From assembly GCA_903940375.1 (NCBI GenBank), contig CAJAKT010000504.1:1-14659 (forward strand): 14,659 nt of DNA, read 5' to 3'. A program made the position numbers and the translations under genes. Shown here in pieces: positions 6,533 through 14,339 of the stretch. Source of the stretch: an uncultured bacterium. Its GTDB lineage: Bacteria; Actinomycetota; Actinomycetes; S36-B12. A model generated the notes under the pieces. The model saw only the letters and a program-made list of their open reading frames with translations. It was not told where the DNA came from and did no database searches. Each line of letters begins with the position of its first letter. Positions within the stretch are counted from its first letter, which is position 1.

Positions 6533-7972
6533 GTGTTCGTCAACAACATGCCGCGATACGAGATCCTCTCCGAGCAGGCGATGGAGACCCTGGACAAGGG
6601 GTGGAAGCGGATCCTCACCGAGCTCGGGATCGAGTTCATGAAGCCGGAAGCACTTGAACTCTTCCGTGCCGCAGGGCAGCGGATCGAAGGTGACAAGGTC
6701 TTCCTCGACCCGGACTTCGTGCTCGAGCAGGTCGCCAAGGCACCGCGTGAGTTCGACATGCAGGCGCGCAACCATGCCAATGACGTGCACATCGGCGGCA
6801 ACCACATGGTCTTCTCGAGCAACTACGGGTCGCCGTTCGTCCGCAGGGGCGACGTGCGTCGCGATGGCTCGATGGAGGACTTCCGCAACTTCTGCAAGCT
6901 CGCCCAGTCCTTCAGTGCGATGGACAGCGTCGGTGGCGTGGTTGTCGAGCCGAATGACGCTCCGCTCGACTCGCGTCACCTCGACATGGTGTCGACGGCA
7001 CTGATGTACACCGACAAGATCATCATGGGCAACGTCGTGAGCCAGCAGAACGCCCTCGACACGATCGCGATGGGCGAGATGGTTTTCGGAAGCCGCCAGT
7101 CCATCGAGGAGAAGCCGTTCTGCATCTCCCTGGTCAACTGCAACTCCCCGCTGCGCTGGGATGACCGCATGCTGGACGCGCAGTTCGAGTACACCAAGGC
7201 CAACCAGCCCGTGATCATGACGCCCTTCCTGCTGATGGGGGCCATGTCGCCGGTCTCGATCCCGGCAGCGCTGGTTCAGCAGATCGCCGAGTCACTGTCG
7301 GGTATCGCGCTCTCGCAGCTCATCCGTCCGGGTGCGCCGGTCGTGTTCGGGTCATTCCTCTCGAACATCGACATGCAGTCCGGTTCACCGCAGTTCGGTA
7401 CGCCCGAGTCGGCCATCGGCTTGCTGTGCACGGGGCAGATCGCCCGTCGGTTCGGGCTCCCGTTCCGCACGGGCGGCGGGCTCAACTCCTCGCAGACCCC
7501 CGATGCCCAGTCGGCCTACGAGTCGCTGATGACCATGCTTCCTACCTTCCTCGCCGGCACGAACTTCGTCATGCACACGGCTGGCTGGCTCGAAGGCGGC
7601 CTCGTGGCGAGCTACGAGAAGTACGTCATGGACGTCCAGGTGCTCGAGTCGCTGCAGCACGAGTTCACGCCGCTCGAGATCGACGAGGACTCGCTGGCCT
7701 TCGGCGCTCATGAGGAAGTCGGCCACGGCGGGCACTTCCTCGGCGCGGCCCACACGATGGAGCGGTTCCGCGACTGCTTCTACCGTCCGTTCCTCTCGTC
7801 ATCCGATAACTTTGAGCGCTGGAACCGACTCGGGGCTCGCGACACCGCGACCCGGGCTGGTGAGATCGCAGACAAGAAGATCGAGGAGTACGAGATGCCG
7901 CCGATGGATCCGGCCCTGCGTGAGGAGCTCGAGGCATTCGTCGCGCGTCGACGCGCCGAGCTCGGCGACTGA
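6533..7972 (+). CDS. mttB: MttB-superfamily corrinoid methyltransferase, non-pyrrolysine, probably glycine betaine-specific
   Basis: Predicted to transfer one methyl from a quaternary amine to the corrinoid protein MttC. It has 479 residues from the GTG at 6533, which follows AAGGA (6521-6525) by 7 nt and gives the N-terminus VFVNNMPRYEILS. An ATG at 6506 is in frame but has no ribosome binding site, and one at 6443 lies in the operator. The body matches the trimethylamine methyltransferase family, including MTPFLLMGAMSPVSIPAAL, FGSFLSNIDMQSGSPQFGTPE, LPFRTGGGLNSSQTPDAQSA and HTAGWLEGGLVASYEKYVMD. The frame has no internal TAG, so it belongs to the non-pyrrolysine group, whose known members demethylate glycine betaine (MtgB), proline betaine or carnitine. 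Adjacent choline oxidation and betaine transport genes favour glycine betaine, with dimethylglycine as product. Carnitine or proline betaine cannot be excluded. Confidence 0.92.
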   Translation: MFVNNMPRYEILSEQAMETLDKGWKRILTELGIEFMKPEALELFRAAGQRIEGDKVFLDPDFVLEQVAKAPREFDMQARNHANDVHIGGNHMVFSSNYGSPFVRRGDVRRDGSMEDFRNFCKLAQSFSAMDSVGGVVVEPNDAPLDSRHLDMVSTALMYTDKIIMGNVVSQQNALDTIAMGEMVFGSRQSIEEKPFCISLVNCNSPLRWDDRMLDAQFEYTKANQPVIMTPFLLMGAMSPVSIPAALVQQIAESLSGIALSQLIRPGAPVVFGSFLSNIDMQSGSPQFGTPESAIGLLCTGQIARRFGLPFRTGGGLNSSQTPDAQSAYESLMTMLPTFLAGTNFVMHTAGWLEGGLVASYEKYVMDVQVLESLQHEFTPLEIDEDSLAFGAHEEVGHGGHFLGAAHTMERFRDCFYRPFLSSSDNFERWNRLGARDTATRAGEIADKKIEEYEMPPMDPALREELEAFVARRRAELGD

Positions 7973-7973
7973 C

Positions 7974-9635
7974 ATGGGCAAGTCCTACGACTACGTCATC
8001 GTCGGCGGAGGTTCGGCGGGAAGTGCGGTCGCCAATCGCCTGTCTGCGGATCCATCTGCTTCGGTCCTGGTCCTTGAGGCCGGGCGGCCGGACAGCTGGT
8101 GGGATGTCTACCTGCACATGCCGGCGGCACTGACGTTCCCGATCGGCAATCCGCGCTACGACTGGATGTACACGACTGAGCCCGAGCCGTTCATGGACGG
8201 CCGTCGCGTCACCCAGGGGCGTGGCAAGGTGCTCGGCGGCTCCAGCAGCATCAACGGAATGATCTTCCAGCGCGGCAACCCCCTTGACTACGAGCGTTGG
8301 GGCGCCGATCCGGGCATGGAGTCGTGGGACTACGCCCACTGCCTGCCCTACTTCAAGCGCATGGAGACCTGCCCGACGGGTGCGGACGACTGGCGCGGCG
8401 ACAGCGGACCGCTCCGGCTCGAGCGGGGTCCGGTCAAGAACCCGTTGTTCGGGGCCTTCTTCGAGGCGGTCCAGCAGGCGGGCCACGCGCTAACCGCGGA
8501 CGTGAACGGCTATCGGCAGGAGGGCTTCGCCGCCTTCGATCAGAGCCTGCAGCGTGGCCGACGCCTCTCAGCGGCGGGGGCGTACCTGCATCCGGTCATG
8601 GACCGGCCGAACCTGACGGTTCTCACGCGCGCCCTTGTCACCCGGGTGCTGATGGATGGCACGCGTGCGACGGGCGTCGAGGTCATCGACCCCACGGGCA
8701 ATCGGCGCCGCATCGATGCGGGCGAGGTCATCCTGTGCGGCGGTGCGTTCAACTCCCCGCAGCTGCTCCAGCTGTCGGGCATCGGCAATGCCGATCACCT
8801 GCGCAGTGTCGGTGTCGATCCCGTTCACCATCTGCCGGGCGTCGGCGAGAACCTGCAGGACCATCTCGAGGTCTACGTCCAGCACACGGCCAAGCAGCCG
8901 GTCTCGCTCAACCCGAATCTCAAGCTCTGGAAGCGCCCGTTCATCGGGGCCGAGTGGCTGTTCCTGCGATCCGGCCCGGGTGCCTCGAATCACTTCGAGG
9001 GTGGCGGATTCGCGCGGAGCAACGCCGATGTCGCGTATCCGAACCTGATGTTCCACTTCCTGCCGATTGCGGTGCGGTACGACGGCACCGCCCCGGCCGG
9101 CGGACATGGCTACCAGGTGCACATCGGCCCGATGTACAGCGACGCGAGAGGCTCGGTTCGCATCACCAGCGCCGACCCCACGGCGGCACCGGCCATCCGG
9201 ATGAACTACCTCTCGACCGAGCAGGACCGGCGTGAGTGGGTCGAGGCCGTCGCCGTTGCCCGCGAGATCCTCGCCCAGCCGGCGTTCGAGCCCTTCAGCG
9301 GCGGTGAGATCTCGCCCGGTCCGGAGGTCAGCACCCCGGAGCAGATCCTCGAATGGGTCCGGCGGGATGGGGAGACGGCCTATCACCCGTCCTGCACCTG
9401 CCGGATGGGCACCGACGACATGTCGGTCGTCGATCCGCTGACCATGGGGGTGCACGGCACCCAGGGTCTCCGCGTCGTGGACGCCTCGGTGATGCCGTAC
9501 ATCACGAATGCGAACCTCTACGCCCCGACCATGATGGTCGCGGAGAAGGCTGCCGACCTGATCAGTGGCGCCAATCCGCTGCCGCCTGAGCACGTTTCGT
9601 TCTATCGTCACGGTGAACGGCAGGCGACCGCTTAG
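7974..9635 (+). CDS. betA: GMC-family choline dehydrogenase
   Basis: FAD enzyme expected to oxidise choline to betaine aldehyde and on to glycine betaine. It has 553 residues, the usual BetA length. The FAD-binding dinucleotide motif VIVGGGSAGSAVANRL is at the N-terminus, the GMC signature GRGKVLGGSSSINGM is near residue 85, and the second signature GAFNSPQLLQLSGIG is near 260. The catalytic His is His471 in AYHPSCTCRMG. The usual NxNAPT segment reads NLYAPT, with Tyr516 where choline oxidase and E. coli BetA have Asn; this may be a subgroup trait. The ATG follows the mttB stop by one base, so the two genes are probably translationally coupled. A related GMC alcohol dehydrogenase is the main alternative, but betB next door supports choline. 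Confidence 0.88.
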   Translation: MGKSYDYVIVGGGSAGSAVANRLSADPSASVLVLEAGRPDSWWDVYLHMPAALTFPIGNPRYDWMYTTEPEPFMDGRRVTQGRGKVLGGSSSINGMIFQRGNPLDYERWGADPGMESWDYAHCLPYFKRMETCPTGADDWRGDSGPLRLERGPVKNPLFGAFFEAVQQAGHALTADVNGYRQEGFAAFDQSLQRGRRLSAAGAYLHPVMDRPNLTVLTRALVTRVLMDGTRATGVEVIDPTGNRRRIDAGEVILCGGAFNSPQLLQLSGIGNADHLRSVGVDPVHHLPGVGENLQDHLEVYVQHTAKQPVSLNPNLKLWKRPFIGAEWLFLRSGPGASNHFEGGGFARSNADVAYPNLMFHFLPIAVRYDGTAPAGGHGYQVHIGPMYSDARGSVRITSADPTAAPAIRMNYLSTEQDRREWVEAVAVAREILAQPAFEPFSGGEISPGPEVSTPEQILEWVRRDGETAYHPSCTCRMGTDDMSVVDPLTMGVHGTQGLRVVDASVMPYITNANLYAPTMMVAEKAADLISGANPLPPEHVSFYRHGERQATA

Positions 9636-9683
9636 CGGCCGACCGGCTTCGAAGGACTCACGAGACAAGCGAGGGCACGCACG

Positions 9684-11177
9684 TTGGCAGACCTGTTGAT
9701 CGACGGCCGGTGGGTGCCCTCGGTGACGGGCCGCACTCGCGAGATCCGATGCCCAGCCGACGGCTCCCTCGTCGCGGTCGTCGACGAAGCGAGCAGCGAC
9801 GACACGGTCGCGGCCATCGGCGCAGCGCGTCGGGCCTTCGACGAGGGGCCCTGGCCGCAGACCCCGGCCACTGATCGCTCGGCGCTCCTCAGCAGAGTCG
9901 CTGACCTGCTCGAGCGCGACGTCGAGAAGATCGCCCGTGCCGAGTCCCTCGACACGGGCAAGCGCATCGTCGAGGCCCGCTACGACGTCGCAGATGTCGT
10001 CCGCTGCTTCCGATACTTCGCCGGGATGGCGCAGGGGCTTTCCGGGCGCGTTGTCCACACGGGTGACGCCGGAGTGCTCTCGCGGATCGACTATGAGCCG
10101 GTCGGGGTGTGCGGTCTCATCACGCCCTGGAACTACCCGCTTCTCCAGGCGTCCTGGAAGGTCGGACCGGCGCTCGCTGCGGGCAACACCTTCGTCATCA
10201 AGCCAAGCGAGCTGACACCCAGCACGACGATCCTGCTCATGCAGATCCTGCAGGAGGCCGGCCTGCCGGACGGGGTCGCCAACCTCGTTCTCGGAGCCGG
10301 GCCCGAGGCCGGCGCGCCGCTGAGCGAGCACCCCGACATCGATCTGGTCTCCTTCACGGGCGGCCTGCTCACCGGCCGACGGGTGATGGCCGCCGCGGCG
10401 GCGACCGTCAAGAAGGTCGCGCTCGAACTCGGCGGGAAGAATCCGAACATCGTCTTCGCCGATGCTGATCTCGACGCGGCCCTCGACAATGCGCTGACCG
10501 CCGTCTTCCTGCACTCCGGCCAGGTCTGCTCAGCTGGTGCGCGGCTGATCGTCGAGGAGTCGATCCACGACGACTTCGTTGATGCACTGGTCGCGCGTGC
10601 GGGCCTGATCCGGCTCGGTGGCCCCTTCGACGGGAATGCGGAGACCGGAACCCTGATCTCTGCTGCCCATCGCGAGAAGGTCCAGCGCTACGTGGATGCC
10701 GCCGTGGCCGAAGGCGCGGTCCTGCGATGCGGCGGCACTCCGCCCGCGGATCCCGCGCTGGCCGATGGCTTCTACTTCCTGCCGACGATCCTCGACGGCT
10801 GCACGACATCGATGGGCTGCGTCCAGGACGAGTCCTTCGGCCCGGTCATGACCGTCGAGACCTTCCGCACCGAGGACGAGGCGGTAGCGATCGCCAACGA
10901 CACGATGTACGGCCTCGCGGGCGCCGTGTGGTCGTCCGATGCGAGTCGCGTGCAGCGCATGGCGAGACGCCTGCGGCACGGCACGATCTGGATCAACGAC
11001 TACCACCCGTACCTGCCGCAGGCGGAATGGGGCGGCTTCAAGCAGTCGGGCGTGGGGCGTGAGCTCGGGCCCACTGGCCTGCACGAGTACCTCGAGGCCA
11101 AGCACGTGTACCAGAACCTCAACCCTGCTCCGAGTGGCTGGTTCGCCGGCGCATCGGCCGCGGAGGCGCCTGCATGA
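9684..11177 (+). CDS. betB: Betaine aldehyde dehydrogenase
   Basis: NAD(P)-dependent oxidation of betaine aldehyde to glycine betaine. It has 497 residues, the usual ALDH length, starting at a TTG (9684) with GAGGG 8 nt upstream and no better in-frame ATG. Motifs in order are ITPWNYPLLQASWKVGPALA, the cofactor loop FVIKPSELTP, SFTGG, the general-base Glu248 in ALELGGKNPN, and the nucleophile Cys282 in SGQVCSAGARL. Then come ESFGPVMTVETF and the C-terminal WGGFKQSGVGRELG. The motif set is typical of BetB-like ALDHs. It lies 48 bp after betA and overlaps proV as ATGA. Some broader aldehyde activity is possible; the pairing with betA makes the assignment strong. Confidence 0.92.
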   Translation: MADLLIDGRWVPSVTGRTREIRCPADGSLVAVVDEASSDDTVAAIGAARRAFDEGPWPQTPATDRSALLSRVADLLERDVEKIARAESLDTGKRIVEARYDVADVVRCFRYFAGMAQGLSGRVVHTGDAGVLSRIDYEPVGVCGLITPWNYPLLQASWKVGPALAAGNTFVIKPSELTPSTTILLMQILQEAGLPDGVANLVLGAGPEAGAPLSEHPDIDLVSFTGGLLTGRRVMAAAAATVKKVALELGGKNPNIVFADADLDAALDNALTAVFLHSGQVCSAGARLIVEESIHDDFVDALVARAGLIRLGGPFDGNAETGTLISAAHREKVQRYVDAAVAEGAVLRCGGTPPADPALADGFYFLPTILDGCTTSMGCVQDESFGPVMTVETFRTEDEAVAIANDTMYGLAGAVWSSDASRVQRMARRLRHGTIWINDYHPYLPQAEWGGFKQSGVGRELGPTGLHEYLEAKHVYQNLNPAPSGWFAGASAAEAPA

Positions 11178-12265
11178 GCGATGAGACTCCCGTGTCAGCG
11201 GCGGCCGATCCGGCTGCCGCGATATCCGTTCGTGCCCTCTGGAAGGTATTCGGCCCGAGCGCGGACAAGGTTGTCGGCACGCCGCTTGCTGACCTCACGC
11301 GCAAGGAACTCCTGAACGAGACAGGGTGCGTTGCGGCGGTTCGCGACGTGTCGTTCGACGTCGCCCCCGGCGAGGTCTTCGTCGTCATGGGGCTCTCCGG
11401 GTCGGGCAAGTCGACGCTGGTGCGCTGTCTCACGCGCCTGATCGAGCCAACCGCCGGCAGTGTCCTCGTCAGCGGCGAGGACATCCTCAAGGCGTCTCCG
11501 TCCCGGCTGCGGGAGCTGCGGCGCACGCAGTTCTCCATGGTGTTCCAGCACTTCGGGCTGCTGCCGCATCGCCGGGTCATCGACAACATCGCCTACAGCC
11601 TCGAGATCAACGGAGTGAAGAAGGAGGCCCGGCACGCACGGGCTAACGAGGTCATCGAACTGGTCGGCCTGCACGGCTACGGGAATTCCTATCCCGAGCA
11701 GCTGTCCGGTGGCATGCAGCAGCGTGTGGGCCTGGCTCGTGCACTGGCCGTCGACCCAAAGGTGATGTTCCTCGACGAGCCGTTCAGTGCACTCGATCCG
11801 CTCATCCGCCGCGATATGCAGGCAGAGGTCATGCGCCTGCATCGCGATCTCGGCAAGACGATGGTCTTCATCACCCACGATCTCGCCGAGGCGATGAAGG
11901 TCGGCGACCGCATCGCGATCATGCGAGACGGGGCCGTCGTGCAGATGGGCACGCCCGAGGATCTCGTCGCGAATCCGGCTGATGACTACGTGGCGGACTT
12001 CACGCGTGACATCCCGAAGTCGCACGTGCTGTGCCTGCACGCCATCGCGCGGCCCCTGGCTGACGGCGAGGATCTCGACGGCCCCGAGCTCGACGGCGGC
12101 ATGGTGATCCGCGATGCCACGCCGACGATCCTGGAAGCCCGTCGTGCCGTGAAGGTGGTGCAGAACGGCCAGTTCCTCGGCGTCGTCACTCCCGATGACG
12201 TGCTGCGGCTGATCTCTGGTGATGTCGATGCCGTGACGGCACAAGAGGCGGAAACCGGCCCATGA
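11174..12265 (+). CDS. proV: Glycine betaine/choline ABC transporter ATP-binding protein
   Basis: ATPase of a ProU/Opu-type osmolyte importer, 363 residues. The N-terminus has the extension usual in ProV, with ALWKVFGPSADK. Walker A is GLSGSGKST (Gly73 to Lys79), the signature is LSGGMQQRVGLARA (from Leu177), Walker B is VMFLDEP (Asp201, Glu202), and the switch His is in VFITHDLAEAM. The last 75 residues contain what looks like a single CBS-like segment (ILEARRAVKVVQNGQFLGVVTPDDVL) and not a clear tandem pair, so ionic-strength sensing may be reduced. The start has GGAGG 7 nt upstream within betB, and the stop overlaps the permease by 4 bp. Position inside the choline catabolic operon points to nutrient uptake as well as osmoprotection. 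Confidence 0.93.
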   Translation: MSDETPVSAAADPAAAISVRALWKVFGPSADKVVGTPLADLTRKELLNETGCVAAVRDVSFDVAPGEVFVVMGLSGSGKSTLVRCLTRLIEPTAGSVLVSGEDILKASPSRLRELRRTQFSMVFQHFGLLPHRRVIDNIAYSLEINGVKKEARHARANEVIELVGLHGYGNSYPEQLSGGMQQRVGLARALAVDPKVMFLDEPFSALDPLIRRDMQAEVMRLHRDLGKTMVFITHDLAEAMKVGDRIAIMRDGAVVQMGTPEDLVANPADDYVADFTRDIPKSHVLCLHAIARPLADGEDLDGPELDGGMVIRDATPTILEARRAVKVVQNGQFLGVVTPDDVLRLISGDVDAVTAQEAETGP

Positions 12266-14220
12266 CCCGGGTCAGGGAGCTCCTGCGTCACAAGTGGATC
12301 CTCGTTCTCCTGCTCGTCGTGGTGTGGATCGTGCTGGCCACGGTGCTCAAGGGCGTGCACACTCTCGAGCTCCCCACGGCGAAGAACACGCCCGTCACGC
12401 AGTGGCTCACCGACTTCGCGTCGTCGATCCGCGGCAATCGAACCGAGAGTCCGGCCTTCGTCTACTTCTTCAACCCGATCCGGGCGACGATCGCTGCGTT
12501 CATCGAAGCCATCCGCTCAGTGATCTCCGTGCCGGGCGCGGGGAACGTCATCCCGCTCATCGGCTGGCTCGGCACCCTGTCGATCATCGGCTACATCGTC
12601 TACGTCACCTCCAACCTCCGAACGTCACTGCTTTCCATGGGACTGCTCCTCGCCTGCGGCGTCCTGGGCATGTGGACCTTCACGATGGACACGCTGGCAA
12701 TGACGATGGGTGCCGTCTTCCTGTCACTCGCGATCGGCCTGCCCTTGGGTATCTGGGCCGGGCTGAACGACAAGGTGATGAAGGTGTTCCGACCGGGACT
12801 GGATCTCGCGCAGATCCTCCCCACCCTCGTCTATCTCGCGCCGCTCGCTCTCGTCTTCCTGATCGGCATCGCGGCCGCGACGATCGCCACGCTGATCTAC
12901 AGCATCCCCATCTGCATCCGCATCACTGCGCATGCGGTGCGAAGCCTGCGTGCGGGGCCGGTAGAGGCCGCTGTCTCGATGGGCTCGACCAAGATGCAGC
13001 TGCTCCGGAAGGTGCAGCTGCCCATGGCCAAGCAGACGATCATCCTCGGCGTCAACCAGACCACGCTGGCAGCGCTGTCCTTCGTCGTGATCGCTGCCCT
13101 CATCGGAGCGCCTGGCCTCGGCAAGCCGGTGGTCGATGCGCTCGTCATCCGCAATGTCGGCGACGGTGTCGTCGCCGGTCTGGCCGTGGTGTTCCTCGCC
13201 GTCATGCTCGACCGTGCGACAACGGCGGCCGTCATCAAGAACAACACCTTCGTCCGCGACACCGGAAAGGCGCGCACGAAGCGCCGGATCGGCCTCATCG
13301 TCGGCGGAGTGCTGACGATCGTGGCCGTGGTCCTGTCGCGTCAGGTGCTGTGGGCGGCTGTCTTCCCCGAGCAGCTGAACTTCGGCAAGCAGATCGCCAG
13401 CGTGGCGGATGCCGTTGCGACGTGGTTCACGACGACGTTCTACTTCTTCACGACGACGTTCAACGAGTACTTCACGGTCACTTTCCTCAACCCGCTCGAG
13501 GGCGTGCTGGCGAACTCGCCGTGGTACGTGACCGTCATCATGATTGCGCTCCTCGCGGCCATCATCGGCGGTCGCGGAGTGGCGATCCTGTCGCTGGTGC
13601 TCTTGACGATCGTCGTGTTGATAGGGCTCTGGAACGACACGATGATCAGCCTGGCCCAGATCCTGCTGGCCACGCTGCTGACGATGATCATCGGCATCGT
13701 CCTGGGCGTGATGGCCGGGCGGAGCGAGCGGGTCGAGAAGGCGCTGAAGCCCTTCCTCGATGCGGGCCAGACACTGCCGGCCTTCGTGTACCTGGTGCCC
13801 GTCCTCGCCTTGTTCGGCCCGACCCGCTTCGCAGCGATCGTGTGCGGCGTCTTCTACGCGGCTCCTGTCGTCGTCCGCATGGTGGCCGATGGGGTGCGCG
13901 GGGGGCCCCCGGAGATGGTGGAGGCGGCCACATCGGCCGGCTCCACGCCGGTGCAGGTGATCACCAAGGTGCAGCTGCCGGCCTCCAAGAAGTCGCTCCT
14001 CCTGGGAGCCAACCAGGGCCTCATCTTCGTGCTCGCGGTCATCGTCATCGGCGGCTTCGTCGGTGCGGGCGGCCTGGGCTACCTGGTCATCGTCGGGCAG
14101 TCCAAGCCGGAGCTCGCGGGCAAGGGGCTTGCGGCCGGCCTGGCCATCGTGCTTCTCGGGATCGTCCTCGACCGCATCACCCAGGCAAGTGCCCGCCGAT
14201 CAGGCAATCCCGGCGGGTGA
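12262..14220 (+). CDS. proW: Fused double-domain glycine betaine ABC transporter permease
   Basis: A 652-residue membrane protein holding two ProW-type permease domains in one chain; single ProW/OpuAB subunits are roughly 220-350 residues. A transmembrane helix spans about 11-29, with further helices around 94-140. Domain 1 is about 142-318 with the EAA loop beginning at Glu235 (EAAVSMGSTKMQLLRKVQLP). Domain 2 is about 458-640 with its EAA loop from Glu554 (EAATSAGSTPVQVITKVQLP). Both loops end in a GAPGLG/GAGGLG-type Gly motif. Both halves thus keep the ATPase-contact loop, so the chain should act as a self-contained transmembrane pair with two ProV subunits. The linker near 388-412 is rich in Phe and Thr, with a 21-bp internal repeat. 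It starts in ATGA overlap with proV. Confidence 0.92.
   Translation: MTRVRELLRHKWILVLLLVVVWIVLATVLKGVHTLELPTAKNTPVTQWLTDFASSIRGNRTESPAFVYFFNPIRATIAAFIEAIRSVISVPGAGNVIPLIGWLGTLSIIGYIVYVTSNLRTSLLSMGLLLACGVLGMWTFTMDTLAMTMGAVFLSLAIGLPLGIWAGLNDKVMKVFRPGLDLAQILPTLVYLAPLALVFLIGIAAATIATLIYSIPICIRITAHAVRSLRAGPVEAAVSMGSTKMQLLRKVQLPMAKQTIILGVNQTTLAALSFVVIAALIGAPGLGKPVVDALVIRNVGDGVVAGLAVVFLAVMLDRATTAAVIKNNTFVRDTGKARTKRRIGLIVGGVLTIVAVVLSRQVLWAAVFPEQLNFGKQIASVADAVATWFTTTFYFFTTTFNEYFTVTFLNPLEGVLANSPWYVTVIMIALLAAIIGGRGVAILSLVLLTIVVLIGLWNDTMISLAQILLATLLTMIIGIVLGVMAGRSERVEKALKPFLDAGQTLPAFVYLVPVLALFGPTRFAAIVCGVFYAAPVVVRMVADGVRGGPPEMVEAATSAGSTPVQVITKVQLPASKKSLLLGANQGLIFVLAVIVIGGFVGAGGLGYLVIVGQSKPELAGKGLAAGLAIVLLGIVLDRITQASARRSGNPGG
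13426..13461 (+). repeat. Short in-frame duplication in the proW linker
   Basis: TTCACGACGACGTTC occurs at 13426-13440 and exactly again at 13447-13461, a 21-bp period separated by TACTTC. It encodes FTTTF-YF-FTTTF, seven residues per unit, near residues 389-400 between the permease halves. It may be a micro-duplication or simple conservation of an aromatic/Thr motif. Confidence 0.8.
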
Positions 14221-14339
14221 GGGCAGCGCATGGGCAGACGTGCCCGAACCGAGATGAAATCGCAACGCAGACAGGTCCGAACCCCGCACTCACGTGACTA
14301 GCATCAGCCGAGTCGAGTGCACCTCCTGGAGGGAAACCA
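14221..14339 (+). promoter_or_regulatory. Intergenic region upstream of the binding protein gene, with candidate promoter
   Basis: This 119-bp gap is the largest in the rightward operon. It holds a small inverted repeat GGGCA-gacg-TGCCC (14232-14245), too short for a firm terminator, the perfect 8-bp palindrome TCACGTGA (14290-14297), and directly after it TAGCAT (14299-14304), an actinobacterial-type -10. No clear -35 is seen. GGAGGG (14328-14333) is the ribosome binding site. A separate promoter would allow higher expression of the binding protein than of the permease, common in such importers. Confidence 0.4.

Noticed and set aside
6533..7972. Possible pyrrolysine (in-frame TAG) MttB
   Set aside because: The frame runs without any internal TAG to a TGA stop, so it belongs to the non-pyrrolysine group.
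12294..14297. A 667-codon plus-strand frame overlapping proW
   Set aside because: It encodes a His/Arg/Pro-rich product without motifs in a shifted frame, while the other frame is an unmistakable permease.
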